Of a DNA stretch of 64,000 nucleotides, positions 31,525 to 42,038 are shown piece by piece. The DNA lies in contig JALCCG010000049.1 of NCBI GenBank assembly GCA_023212695.1, forward strand, positions 1 through 64,000. The letters run 5' to 3'. The translations under genes and the position numbers were made by a program. Numbering within the stretch: the first letter of the stretch is position 1; each line of letters begins with the position of its first letter. The notes beneath the pieces are model-generated. The model was not told where the DNA came from and did not search any database. It worked only from the letters and a program-made list of their open reading frames with translations. Origin of the DNA: Sporisorium sorghi (Eukaryota; Basidiomycota; Ustilaginomycetes; Ustilaginales; Ustilaginaceae).

Positions 31525-33489
31525 ATGCCATTCGTACATCCTCGCGAAGTGTTGTTGCGGCGTGGCATCCCCATCCCAGCTGCCGCTTCCTTCCACGTCC
31601 CTGGCCTCCCAGATCTACATGCCGAGTCATCATCCTCTTCGACAGCGCTCGCACATCCGCTGCAAATGTCAGCAGGCTATCTGCCCGCCCGACCCGCAGC
31701 AGCAAACGGTGAGCCCAAGGACAATGCACACCTCTTCTTCCTTCTACTTCGAGCACGCCACGTTCCAGCAAAGCGCAAACTCATCATCTGGTTCAACGGG
31801 GGCCCCGGCTGCTCTTCCTTCGATGGCGCCATGATGGAAGTAGGTGCATGGAGAATGGACGGCAAAGGCGGTCTAGTATGGGTCAAGGATGGTGCCAGCT
31901 GGAATGAGTACGCCGACATTCTCTTTCTCGATCAACCTGTAGGAACGGGTTTCAGCTACGTCAACACCAACTCGTACACCACCTCGCTCCCACAAGCTGC
32001 CGACGAGGTGGTCCACTTCCTCGAACAGTTCATCCAAGTGTTTCCAGAGTACTCGCGCGACGTCGAGCTTCAGTACGGCAGCCAGGGCAGCGGAGTCGAC
32101 GTCTTTTTGGCCGGAGAGAGCTTCGCGGGGCAGTACATCCCTTACACTGCCAAAGCCATTGTCAAGGCGTCCAAACCGCCAGTCTCGCTCAAGGGCATCG
32201 CCATTGGAAACGGCTTCATCGATCCTAAGAGTCAATACGGCACCGAGCTCGAGACCATGGTGGCGAAAAACATCTGGACCACCTCGTCCGACGAGTACAA
32301 ACGCGTCGCCAAGCTCGTCCAGGAATGTCACAAGGATCTCGACAAGGGCGGCCATCGCGAGATCGGCACATGTGAAGAGATCCTCCAAACCATCATTGCA
32401 AGCACAACCTCCAAACAGCCGGGCTCTTCGGGCTACACGTGCATCAACGTATACGACGTGCGTCTCAGCGACTCTTCTCCTGCATGTGGCATGAACTGGC
32501 CAACCACGCTCTCGGCCATGTACGACTACCTTCGTCGTCCCGATGTGCGCAAGGCGCTGCACGTCGATGAGCGCCACAAACCCGAGGCATGGGTCGAGTG
32601 CAATGCCAACGTGGGCTCGGCCATGCGAACCGATACCAAATCCCCACCCTCGGTGGAGCTGCTACCGGATCTGCTCGAGAGTGGAGTCAAAGTGTTGCTG
32701 TTTGCGGGCGAAGAGGATCTCATTTGCAACGCCATCGGCGTGCGACGAGCAGCGGACAACCTCCAGTGGAATGGCAGCAAGGGATTCGGCGACGACCACC
32801 CGGCGAAAGACTGGTACGTCAATGGAACCTTGGCAGGTTCGTGGCGCACAGCCAGGAATTTGACCTATGTCGGCATCAAGGGCGGAAGTCACATGGTCGG
32901 CGTCGACAAACCGATCGAGAGCCACGACATGATGGTTCGCTTTATGGGCATCGACTATATGAAGGTGGCTGGACCCAACGCGCTCATCCCTTCGCGAGTC
33001 GGCGACGAACCGGATCGAATCCTCGTCACGGGCGGCGGCGGTGGAGTAGCAGAGATTGGCAAGGACGGTTCTCGCGTCATCCCTGGCTCGGGCAAGACGG
33101 AGGAAGAGGTGGCAGAGGAAGCGAGATGGAGGGCCTACTACGACGCCGGCTCGTTTGCGCTCACGGTGCTGGTCATCGCTGTGGGCGTGGGCACGTGGTT
33201 GTTGCTGCGCTCGCGCAAGAGACGTCGCATGGACCGCAACCGCATCGGCAGAGGTGGAGCGCTGCGTCTTGCGTCCACCACCGAATTTGGAGGTGCGTCG
33301 GTCGACTCGACTCCAGAAGGCAATGGCGACGACCACGAACTCGAACGCCTCGTGGGTGGCAAGCACTCTCGAGACGATGACGACGTGGAAGAGGCGGTAT
33401 TTGATGTTGGCGAAGAGGACCTGAGTGACAGCAACGACGAGACGGATCTGGGTGTCGACAAGCATCAGCGTGCTGGGCCGCAGCGCTAG
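31525..33489 (+). CDS. KEX1: Pheromone-processing carboxypeptidase KEX1 (serine carboxypeptidase S10)
   Basis: Kex1 is a late-Golgi serine carboxypeptidase that trims C-terminal Lys and Arg from Kex2-cleaved precursors. From the ATG at 31525 the protein has 654 residues. It shows the substrate-binding NGGPGCSS motif; the nucleophile serine in GESFAGQY (residue 199 in this numbering); Asp398 in a GEEDLICN motif; and His456 in GSHMVG. Near the C-terminus a membrane segment (about residues 545-565) is followed by a basic cluster and an acidic cytosolic tail, the layout that separates Kex1 from vacuolar carboxypeptidase Y. This ATG gives no signal peptide, though a secretory enzyme needs one. An in-frame hydrophobic segment lies just upstream, so the true start may be an upstream exon or a non-AUG codon. 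Confidence 0.85.
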   Translation: MPFVHPREVLLRRGIPIPAAASFHVPGLPDLHAESSSSSTALAHPLQMSAGYLPARPAAANGEPKDNAHLFFLLLRARHVPAKRKLIIWFNGGPGCSSFDGAMMEVGAWRMDGKGGLVWVKDGASWNEYADILFLDQPVGTGFSYVNTNSYTTSLPQAADEVVHFLEQFIQVFPEYSRDVELQYGSQGSGVDVFLAGESFAGQYIPYTAKAIVKASKPPVSLKGIAIGNGFIDPKSQYGTELETMVAKNIWTTSSDEYKRVAKLVQECHKDLDKGGHREIGTCEEILQTIIASTTSKQPGSSGYTCINVYDVRLSDSSPACGMNWPTTLSAMYDYLRRPDVRKALHVDERHKPEAWVECNANVGSAMRTDTKSPPSVELLPDLLESGVKVLLFAGEEDLICNAIGVRRAADNLQWNGSKGFGDDHPAKDWYVNGTLAGSWRTARNLTYVGIKGGSHMVGVDKPIESHDMMVRFMGIDYMKVAGPNALIPSRVGDEPDRILVTGGGGGVAEIGKDGSRVIPGSGKTEEEVAEEARWRAYYDAGSFALTVLVIAVGVGTWLLLRSRKRRRMDRNRIGRGGALRLASTTEFGGASVDSTPEGNGDDHELERLVGGKHSRDDDDVEEAVFDVGEEDLSDSNDETDLGVDKHQRAGPQR

Positions 33490-33607
33490 CGCATTCTCGT
33501 CATTTCACATGGACCGATCAAAACTGTAGGCGTAGGTGAACAACTAGCATCTGCAGTCCGGAAGAATTACGCTCTTTTGACCTGTGATGGGAGTAGGATC
33601 CTGCATT

Positions 33608-34987
33608 TCATTGTCGCTGTGCGTGGTCGTACCGCATTCGATACACCTCTCTTGCGTCTGTGAGCAAGTTGAGGTCAACGGTTTGCAGCAACATGGCTTC
33701 TCTTTCATCTGGGACCTCGGCGACTACGTTGAGGAAAGGAGCGCAGATTCTGCTTCTGCCCAGCCCGATCAGGGGCGTTTCGAGCTCGTCGTCGCTGACG
33801 CCCTTTTGATGCTGTTCTTGCAGCTGTGTTCGCACTTGTTGGATCGCTTCCGCGTCCAGAGTCGGCCCTGAGACGTTGCACATGACGAGCACGGCTTCCA
33901 ACTCGACTGCTCTTGCAAGACAGAGCGTATCCAGCATCTGAGCCTCGCCGACGCCGTTCCACAAAAGAGCCTTGGGACCGCCGTCCGAGGCGTACCAACA
34001 CGTCGGGGCGAAGATGAGGTCCGGCCCAGGCGCCTGCCGCTCGCTGTCCAGATCCGACACCTGATCAGCCGCATAGGGAGGGGCGATCATCTGGTAGAAC
34101 CTCGAATACCACGCGAGGTCCCAGCAGATGGCCATGGCAGCGCGTAGCCGCGTGCCGCGTTTGGTCTCGATGATGAACGTCGACGCCTTGCCTGTGTGCT
34201 GTTCGGGATGCGTGTGGTGCTGCGAATGAAGCAGCGTTTCGCGCTCCGGGTGCCAGAGGTTTTGTTTCGTGTAGCGGTGCAGCACCTGGCCGTGGCGCGA
34301 GACATAGTAGGACGTGTTGAACAGCTCGTCCTCGTGGTATTCCTCACTGGACCCGAGCTTGGTCTTCTTCGGTGGGCGGTGCGGGATCTTGTCGTGCTCT
34401 TTGCTCTTCACCGCCGGCGGTGGTGCCGGGGTGTCGTCGATTTGCGAAACCGGGTGGTCGGCGAGGATATCCGCGTGCGGTGAAGTGCCGAGCTCGACGA
34501 CGGTGCCGGCGACAATGTCGATGTCGTACTTGCGCGCGACGTGGATGATGACCTCGATCCACGCCTTTTCGTTGCCCTCGGCCACCTTCTGTCCGTCCAT
34601 TGAGTCGATCTGCTCTGTATCGCCTCCCTGCTGCTGCGACGCCCGACCCGCCTGGTTGCGCTGTGCCTCCCCGACCCGCCGCCACAGCTCGTGCGTCGCG
34701 CCGCTCAGAAAGTACTCTGGGAACACCACCACATCAGCCCCCTTCTCAGCGGCAGCGGATGCCCACAGCTCCAGCTTCTCCAGCCCTGCCTGCCCATCGT
34801 CAGCAACATCGTCGGCATGCAGCCCGGATTCGTCCGGAAGCACTTGCGCAACCGCAATATGAATCAGCGCATCTTTCACCTCACCCGACTCGCTCTTGAA
34901 TGGCTTGGGCGAGATCAGTGCGCCACGATGCGGAGCGTCCGATGAGAATTCGCCGATGAATTCGATGCTCGCCGTGCTCGATGTCAT
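33608..34987 (-). CDS. NTA1: Carbon-nitrogen hydrolase, N-terminal amidase (Nta1-like)
   Basis: This 459-residue enzyme of the nitrilase superfamily probably deamidates N-terminal Asn or Gln of proteins in the Arg/N-degron pathway. The catalytic triad is visible: Glu91 in FPEYFLSG, Lys241 in RYTKQNLWHPE, and Cys288 in AICWDLAW. The segment after Cys288 runs to DLIFAPTCWYASD, also as in the family. Hydrophilic inserts between residues about 105-140 and 180-225 make it slightly longer than a typical 400-residue member. No signal or membrane segment is seen, so it is likely cytosolic. The start is the first ATG. It converges with KEX1 and diverges from PAH1. The distinction from other amidase-type nitrilases rests on the motif set around Lys and Cys. 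Confidence 0.8.
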   Translation of the reverse strand: MTSSTASIEFIGEFSSDAPHRGALISPKPFKSESGEVKDALIHIAVAQVLPDESGLHADDVADDGQAGLEKLELWASAAAEKGADVVVFPEYFLSGATHELWRRVGEAQRNQAGRASQQQGGDTEQIDSMDGQKVAEGNEKAWIEVIIHVARKYDIDIVAGTVVELGTSPHADILADHPVSQIDDTPAPPPAVKSKEHDKIPHRPPKKTKLGSSEEYHEDELFNTSYYVSRHGQVLHRYTKQNLWHPERETLLHSQHHTHPEQHTGKASTFIIETKRGTRLRAAMAICWDLAWYSRFYQMIAPPYAADQVSDLDSERQAPGPDLIFAPTCWYASDGGPKALLWNGVGEAQMLDTLCLARAVELEAVLVMCNVSGPTLDAEAIQQVRTQLQEQHQKGVSDDELETPLIGLGRSRICAPFLNVVAEVPDEREAMLLQTVDLNLLTDAREVYRMRYDHAQRQ

Positions 34988-35450
34988 GATATCCTCGGAA
35001 GCGTCCCGGGTAGCGATTGAGCTGTGGAAGGAATCGAAGGAGCAATAAAGATTACATCGAACGGTTCGATGGTCCGAGCGAATGGAACAAAGTCAAGAGT
35101 ATAACTAGCCGGCTAAATTTGCCGGGCTCTTTTCGATGCCGTCTCGCCAGTCAGCAACAGACGCAGCGATGACAGCCGCCCCAAATCTCGAAAGGGTCGC
35201 GTATCGCGATTCGCGCTTTGCAGGCGTAACAACGACCATCGGGAGAAGCCCGGCACTCTGTGAAGCAAGCGTTGTTGGTCGACGACCAGGTTCATCACTG
35301 GGGCGGACCTCGTAGGTTGACCCGCACTCGCTTGACGTGTTTGATGATGCCGCCAGTGTCGGACTCGCCAGAGTTGCAAAGGACCGTCACCCATCTCAGC
35401 TCATCCGACGTCACCAAAAGAAAAAGACGCAGCAGGGAGAGGGAGAGCGG

Positions 35451-35482
<32 letters not shown>

Positions 35483-36047
35483 TTGCTCGTCAGTCAAGTC
35501 GAAATTTCGGCTTGTGGAGCGCCGCTCGGACCCCAACCCAAGCCGAGCTAAGCCAAGGCAGTGGAGTGGAGCACGTTTCACTCTTTTTGATGAGCTGCTC
35601 CGATGCTTGCAAAGTCAACTTTGTCACAGCCAGACGCAGTGTCGGCTGATGCTCCGACCAACCAAGCAACCAAGCAACGAATGGACCCTCCTTTTTGGCT
35701 GACTATCCTCTCTCCTCTCTCCTCTCTACTTTCTCCTGTCTCCTTTCTCTTCACACAATCTACCTCTTCACTGTACCATAATTTAGGATCGTCCTTTCTC
35801 GCCATCACTCGCCAAATCGCTCCTTCACTCACAGACGAGCAAGCAGCGCTGTGTCCTCGGGCGCCAACGAGCTGGGCACGCATCGCTTCACTCGGATGCC
35901 GAGCTAACTGCAACTCTCCTCCAACGCTCAAGGCAGCGACAGATACACCTCTCTCTGACCTAGTGGATCGAGCCTAGCTTCGCTGCATCCCATTCATACG
36001 GAATCGACATCGCATCACCGCCACAGACAACCTCTCAATCGGACACC
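34988..36047. promoter_or_regulatory. Divergent NTA1 / PAH1 promoter region
   Basis: 1.06 kb between two divergent start codons. It contains an A28 run at 35451-35478 and a TC-rich stretch near 35700-35760 ahead of PAH1. No supportable gene; the short frames here have no domains. Confidence 0.6.
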
Positions 36048-39000
36048 ATGCAGTACGTCGGAAAACTCGTCTCCACGGTGTACAACACCATCACGCCCAA
36101 CATCAACCCTGCTACCCTCAGCGGTGCCATCGATGTCATTGTCGTAGAGCGCACCGTCAACGTCGAGGAGCATGTCGAGGTTGATGGTCAGGGCAACGTG
36201 CTTTCAGAGGCGGAGCGCGGCAAACTGCCCGAACACGAGCGCAAGTACAAGACGGTCAAGCGTCAGACCACCGAGCTCGCCAGCACTCCCTTTCACGTTC
36301 GTTTCGGCAAGATGAGCGTGCTTCGTCCAGGAGAGAGAAAAGTGACGCTCCATCTCAACAACTCCACCGATCCTCTCCCCTTTGCCATGAAGGTCGGCGA
36401 CTCGGGCGAGGCCTTTTTCGTGCTCGAGATCGACGACGAGGATGAACGCAGCAATATCCCCGACGATCTCGTCACCAGTCCCATTCTCAGTGCAGCGTCC
36501 AGCCCGATCGCCTCTCCGGAAGATGGCAGCCTTGCTGATGCAAACAACGCATCAGCCGAAGTGGAGCCTCTCGAGCTCGGAGGCGCAGAACAGCTTCCGC
36601 CATCTTCACCAGAGTCCGACTTCATCGCCACGAATCCCGAAGATCACGCCAACACATCGGCCAGACTCGAGGAAAACAAGCAGAGTGGACAGCCCGACGA
36701 CCAGGGCGACCTCAACGTTTCTTCTGACTCCACCAAGACTGGATCCGGCTCCGCCGTAGGCTCCGACTCGTTACTCGACAAGGTCGGCTCAGCAGCATCC
36801 AAAGCAAGCGGCGCACTTGGCGCTGCAGGCAGAGTCGTCATGAGCGGCTCCAATCCTCGTCTCGACAAGACCGCCGAAAGAGCGCAGCGTTCCGACGGCA
36901 CCGACAGCATCACGGGCGGCGCTCCTGTCGACCAAGATCGCGCCGATGCACATCACTACGAGCCGCAACAGGGTGGACCGCAGGGAAAGAAGCGGCAGGA
37001 GGCGCAAGATGAGGCAGGTGGTTCGTCAACACAGAGGCAGCCAAGGAACGAGACGGAAAGGCTCGAGGTTCAGCTCCAACAGAAAGTGATGGAGGTGGTT
37101 GAGGACGAGGCTCAGAGCGACCACGATAACGAGAGCATCCTCAGCATCGACTCGGCTGAAGAGGCCTATCCCGCTCCCTTTGGTGCGAGCAGCGACGCCA
37201 CGACAAAGAGCAAGACCAAGTCGGTCGCCTCCAGCCGTCACTCGGAGTACCTCGGCGGAAAGCGTCTCAAGCCTGTGCCCATTGGCGATGGCCACAGGAC
37301 CCTGGACTACGCCATGACCGACGCCTCGACCCACATCTACAGACACAAGCAGCGACAGCAGAAGCTGCGGAAAACAGGCGATGACGTCAACCAAGACGCA
37401 AACGAGGACGACGAAGATACAGCGGTAGACGACGACGATGGCCACCTCGACGAAGAAACCGTGGGCGCTGTCAAGGTCAAGCAGCGCAAGGAAGACCTGC
37501 AGTACATGCTCGATATGGACGGATACAAGATGACGGCCGACGGCGAGGATCTGGCTTACCGAGAGGGACATCGTTTCGCTGACGAGATGCCCCTTGGTCG
37601 GCGTCATGGCGGCAACGGACGCCATGGACATCCAGACCGCCTCAACGGACCGGGCCATCAACACAAAGTCTCGCTGCCAACCTCCTCCACAGCTGCGATG
37701 CGACGCGGATCCGGCTCGCGCTCTCATCGACCCAGCTTCTCGGTCGACTACCGCACTCATCGCTCCTCTCAGCCCCACAGCCGAGAACGCGAGGCAGCGC
37801 GTCGCGAGAGCTTGGACGACACGGCCGCCGCCAACCTGTCCAAGTTCAACTCGCAGTATGGCTCCCCGCATCTAGGCGGCGGCGTCGCCGTGAGTGGGCA
37901 TCAGGACGAGATCGAGCTTTCCCGCGACTTGGCACGCCTAGCTCGAATGAACAGGGCCTCAGAGGCAGATCCGCGTGCAAGGGGCCGAGGCCAACCCAAA
38001 GGACACGACTCGCTTCGTCGACATGCTTCGCTCAACAGCCGCAACAAGCAGAAAGACGACAAATCGCGAGCAGGCAGCAGGCGGAGTGCCGCCGGCTCCA
38101 GCTCGCGTCACATCCACGAGTTTTCGCTCTCGGACACCGAAGCCGAGGTGCCGCGAGCCAAGTCGGCGTCGGGACACAACTCGATCGACAATTCGACTGA
38201 TGGGCCCACGGCGTCGTATGCCGTGTCCGAAGTGGTCTCGAGTCTGCGAGATCTGCGACTGCCCAGCGAGGAGGCACCGCCGGTGTATTTGGATGACACG
38301 AGTGCCGCGCATCTGGGTCTCTCGAGCAACAGTCGCTGGCAGTGGGCGGATCCTGCCGCTGAGTCGTCCGCGTCTACACCGACGGGCCCGCCGAATGTGC
38401 GCCGACGCACGCGTTTCGCCAGCAGCGACGGCTACGAAGCCGCTCGATCGCCGGATGCTTCGGCACTCGAGGCACTGAGACGCCACACGGAAGGCGGAGA
38501 GGTGGCGGGCAAGCTGACCAGCTCCGAGTCCGAGCCGTACACGTTCCTGCTGCAGCTCGAGGACTCGTCGCACTCGTTCGAGCTGAGTCTCTGCTACAGC
38601 GATACGTTTGGTCAGGATCAGGAGGTGGACGAGTACCGCTTTCTCGAGAACCGCGTCTCGTTTGAGCGCTTTGCGCACGACGAGGACGTGGTCAATGATG
38701 AGCGGCTTGTCATTCGATACCACGATCGGTTCCTGACTTGGGAGAACGCGTCGGCTGTGCTGGCGACTCTGTCGTTGTACCGTCGTACGCTTTCGGGCTC
38801 GGCTTCGGCGACCAACCTGGACCGAGAGGTGGAGGGAGTCGAGGCGTCGTCAAGGTCGAGCTACTGGTCGCGCTGGTTCAAGCGGAGCAGCAAGAGTATT
38901 CCTGATCTCAAACAGGCAGCTGGTGCCCAGACCGCAGCTGCTGACGGAAGGGAGGGTGTCTCGCAGTCAGCAAAGAAGGCTGCGGCTCCTTCTGCCGATA

Positions 39001-40982
39001 GGCAAGCGTCCGAGACGATGCTGGAGAGGTCCAGTACGGACTCGGTGCTGCTCGAGGCGGACAAGGCGGAGGCCGAGAAGCTTGCCAAGGAGTCTTCAGC
39101 CAAGTCGGCTGCAGCAGCTGCCGCGGCTCAGAAGCGAGCAGGCAAGACGTACGCCAAAACGCTGCGTCTGACTTCGGACCAGCTCAAGTCGCTCAACCTA
39201 CGCAAGGGCTCCAACAGCATCACGTTTTCCGTCACCTCGTCGTACTCGGGTGTGGCCACGTGTTCGGCACGCATCTTTGTGTGGGAGTCGAACCACAAGA
39301 TTGTCGTTTCGGACATTGACGGTACGATTACCAAGTCGGATGCGCTGGGTCATGTGTTTACTATGATCGGGCGCGACTGGACGCACATTGGCGTGGCGAA
39401 GCTGTACACGGATATCGCCCGGAACGGGTACCGCATCATGTACTTGACGTCGAGGGCGATTGGGCAGGCGGATTCAACCCGGGACTATTTGAAGGGGATC
39501 CGACAGAATGGGTACCAGCTGCCGGATGGGCCGGTGATCATGTCACCGGATCGGCTGATTGCGAGTCTGCATAGGGAGGTGATTCTGCGGAAGCCCGAGG
39601 TGTTCAAGATGGCGTGTCTGCGCGATATTGCGCGGCTGTTTGGGGCGGATCCGAGGACGGCGCATTCGCAGCCGGGTGGGGATTTGAAGGGTTTGGAGGG
39701 GAAGGAAGAGAAGGGTGCGGGCGGTGTGGATGAGAGTCCGGGTGATGGGGCTGCTACTGCTGCTGGCGCTGTGTCTTCAGGAGATTCTCAGCAGGAGGAG
39801 TCGGCGGCGGCATCGGACGCGAACAGCGCCAGGTCGGGCCGTCTGAGTCCTACGCCTTCTAGCATGTCGTCGCCCACGCTGGCGTCGATCCCTCCACTCG
39901 ACCCTCAGCCGCCAGTCAAGAAGGAAGAACACCCCACACCCTTCTACGCCGGATTCGGCAACCGTATTACGGATGCGCTCTCGTACCGCAGCGTCAACAT
40001 CCCCTCATCGCGCATCTTCACCATCGATACAAACGGCGAGGTCAAGATGGAGCTGCTCGAGCTGGCGGGGTACAAGTCGTCGTACATCCACATGACGGAT
40101 TTGGTGGACCAAATGTTCCCGCCGATTACGGCGAAAGAGGAGAAGGAGCCGCGCAAGCCGGAGTTCAACGATTTCAACTACTGGCGGCCGGCGATTGTAG
40201 AGATCGAGCTGCCGGATGACGACGAGTTGCTGGGGTCGCCGGTGACGCCGGTGAGTCCGGCGTTGTCGGCGAGGAGCGGGAGGAGTTTGCGGAGTGTAAG
40301 GAGTGCGACGTCGGACGGCGGGGTTGAGGGTGGGGTGGTGGGGGCGGAGGATAGCAAGCCGGGGCGGCTGTCGCGGTTCGGGTTGGGGTCGTTGGGGCTT
40401 TCGAGGAAGGGGTCGCAGTCGGGCGGGGCGCGGCCGGAACACGCCAACACTGTCGGGCCGGAGCTGGTCGGCGCAGATGCCGCGAGAGACCGCAAGACTA
40501 GGGCGACATCGGCAGAACCTGCACTCGAGACGGGCATGACGGCAAGCGCGAGCGGATCCTCCTGGACCGCGCCCTGGCGCCGGCGCGCTGCCAGCCCGGA
40601 CGTGGACTCGTACCAGCAGCAGCAGCAGCGCGCAACATCGCCGCTCGTCGGGCCCGTCATCACGGCCGAGCCAGAGATGGAGAGCGAAGACGAAGGCCAC
40701 GAAGACGAGTTCTACGATTCCGAGGGTTTGGCTGGCGGCGACGACGACGACATCAGCAGTTTCGGCGGTAGCAGGAGTCGGGTTAATAGTTTTGACCTGG
40801 ATGCGGGCTGGGGTGCAGGCGCGAGGAGTGGGCGGAAGGTGTTGCAGAGGCAGGTGAGCGATGTTAGGCCCAGTGAGGACGAGGCTCCTGAAGAAGATGA
40901 GGAGGATGGAGAGGAGGAGGAAGAGGATGATGACGATCCGCTGCTCGAGACTGGTGAGATTCGGTTTGAGTGGAAGGGCTAG
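36048..40982 (+). CDS. PAH1: Phosphatidate phosphatase, lipin family (Pah1/Ned1-like)
   Basis: This 1644-residue Mg2+-dependent phosphatidate phosphatase makes diacylglycerol for triacylglycerol and phospholipid synthesis and restrains nuclear membrane growth. The N-terminal N-LIP domain (about residues 1-110) begins with the conserved amphipathic MQYVGKLVSTVYNTITPNIN. A long charged, Ser-rich disordered region follows. The C-terminal catalytic HAD domain begins near residue 1040. Its DxDGT motif is DIDGT, with the first Asp at residue 1089 and the second at 1091, and its late part contains GFGNRITDALSYR. An approximately 90-residue low-complexity insert (about 1203-1293) sits inside the domain. 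The tail is acidic. The protein is about twice yeast Pah1 in length, mainly from the linker. The start is the first ATG, matching the conserved N-terminus. Identity is secure. Confidence 0.94.
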   Translation: MQYVGKLVSTVYNTITPNINPATLSGAIDVIVVERTVNVEEHVEVDGQGNVLSEAERGKLPEHERKYKTVKRQTTELASTPFHVRFGKMSVLRPGERKVTLHLNNSTDPLPFAMKVGDSGEAFFVLEIDDEDERSNIPDDLVTSPILSAASSPIASPEDGSLADANNASAEVEPLELGGAEQLPPSSPESDFIATNPEDHANTSARLEENKQSGQPDDQGDLNVSSDSTKTGSGSAVGSDSLLDKVGSAASKASGALGAAGRVVMSGSNPRLDKTAERAQRSDGTDSITGGAPVDQDRADAHHYEPQQGGPQGKKRQEAQDEAGGSSTQRQPRNETERLEVQLQQKVMEVVEDEAQSDHDNESILSIDSAEEAYPAPFGASSDATTKSKTKSVASSRHSEYLGGKRLKPVPIGDGHRTLDYAMTDASTHIYRHKQRQQKLRKTGDDVNQDANEDDEDTAVDDDDGHLDEETVGAVKVKQRKEDLQYMLDMDGYKMTADGEDLAYREGHRFADEMPLGRRHGGNGRHGHPDRLNGPGHQHKVSLPTSSTAAMRRGSGSRSHRPSFSVDYRTHRSSQPHSREREAARRESLDDTAAANLSKFNSQYGSPHLGGGVAVSGHQDEIELSRDLARLARMNRASEADPRARGRGQPKGHDSLRRHASLNSRNKQKDDKSRAGSRRSAAGSSSRHIHEFSLSDTEAEVPRAKSASGHNSIDNSTDGPTASYAVSEVVSSLRDLRLPSEEAPPVYLDDTSAAHLGLSSNSRWQWADPAAESSASTPTGPPNVRRRTRFASSDGYEAARSPDASALEALRRHTEGGEVAGKLTSSESEPYTFLLQLEDSSHSFELSLCYSDTFGQDQEVDEYRFLENRVSFERFAHDEDVVNDERLVIRYHDRFLTWENASAVLATLSLYRRTLSGSASATNLDREVEGVEASSRSSYWSRWFKRSSKSIPDLKQAAGAQTAAADGREGVSQSAKKAAAPSADRQASETMLERSSTDSVLLEADKAEAEKLAKESSAKSAAAAAAAQKRAGKTYAKTLRLTSDQLKSLNLRKGSNSITFSVTSSYSGVATCSARIFVWESNHKIVVSDIDGTITKSDALGHVFTMIGRDWTHIGVAKLYTDIARNGYRIMYLTSRAIGQADSTRDYLKGIRQNGYQLPDGPVIMSPDRLIASLHREVILRKPEVFKMACLRDIARLFGADPRTAHSQPGGDLKGLEGKEEKGAGGVDESPGDGAATAAGAVSSGDSQQEESAAASDANSARSGRLSPTPSSMSSPTLASIPPLDPQPPVKKEEHPTPFYAGFGNRITDALSYRSVNIPSSRIFTIDTNGEVKMELLELAGYKSSYIHMTDLVDQMFPPITAKEEKEPRKPEFNDFNYWRPAIVEIELPDDDELLGSPVTPVSPALSARSGRSLRSVRSATSDGGVEGGVVGAEDSKPGRLSRFGLGSLGLSRKGSQSGGARPEHANTVGPELVGADAARDRKTRATSAEPALETGMTASASGSSWTAPWRRRAASPDVDSYQQQQQRATSPLVGPVITAEPEMESEDEGHEDEFYDSEGLAGGDDDDISSFGGSRSRVNSFDLDAGWGAGARSGRKVLQRQVSDVRPSEDEAPEEDEEDGEEEEEDDDDPLLETGEIRFEWKG

Positions 40983-42038
40983 ATGGTTCTCCTCGTTGGG
41001 CCTTGGTCGTCTTTTGTTGTCACGAATGCACTTCGATGAGGAACGCTTGGTCAGAATGTCCGTGGGAGTGTGGAAGCAAAGCTGAGAAGGTCGAGGTGAG
41101 ACGAGGCTGCAAGTGAGAGACGGAGGGTCGCTTCGGGCTGATCGGTGGTCAGTAACTCGTGTGCGAATTGGTCGTGGGTCGAGCAATGGGAGACGTCGCC
41201 CGGACGCATGCCGAAAACGCAAAGAAGGGGATGCGCTTCATTGCTTGCCTTGAACCATGACGGTCGGCGTAGAGACACTCGCTCGCACGTTGACAAGGTG
41301 TCCGATACACGCATACACGGCCAGGGACACGCAGCAGGTGCCCCCGTTCTCTTCGCCATCGCGACCTCGACGTGCTCCTCAACCAGATGTGAACTCTGGT
41401 ACACCCGCGCACCCAACACGGATCGAAGGGTCTCTATCCCTCTCGCTCTGCTGGAGAGCAGCGACACGACGGTCTGCACTCGTGCTCGCCGCAGTTTCTT
41501 CAAAGCCTGCCTCTGGTGCAGCAGCGCACGTCCTCGTTCAACTGACACCCACACTCGCACACACGCACTCGCACTCACGCGCCAAGAGACGCCATTCAAC
41601 GGATGCACCGTCCAACACTCACTCACAAACACACACGCCGCCGATCCGGCCTGACTGCGCATCAGCTGCTCAAGACGCACACACGCTTGTGATCTGGTGG
41701 TTTGAAGGTGGTTTACGCGGTTGAGCTTTGTGCTTCGTCCTGCATCGGAACCAGGGTGTTGCTGTCTGGAGCGGTGTTTCGTTGCTGTGCAGAACGCAGG
41801 CCAAGGCCGTGTGTTGGCTTCCATGTGGTGCTCGGAACATGCGGACGGACTGATTGACGCTGATTGAGAACGAATCCCGAGGTCTCTTGCGCGCCTTGTT
41901 CAGCGACCCACGTCCCACAATCCCAGCCCAGTCCTTTGTCCACGCAGAACCCTTTGTCCACGCTGTGAATCCCGCACCATCCGCCCACTCCACCCCACAC
42001 TCCCCACCCACGGCCGTCACATCCTTCCGCGCGTACTC
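40983..42038. other. Convergent intergenic region, PAH1 and HAPSTR1-like gene
   Basis: 1.06 kb between the stop codons of two convergent genes. CA/CACA-type sequence is common (for example 41550-41635). A 250-codon minus-strand frame crosses it but lacks recognisable domains, and I do not call it. Confidence 0.5.

Noticed and set aside
41051..41824. 257-codon minus-strand ORF between PAH1 and the HAPSTR1-like gene
   Set aside because: No motifs; Arg/Cys/Ser-rich composition typical of non-coding GC-rich DNA; no start context or conservation evidence available.
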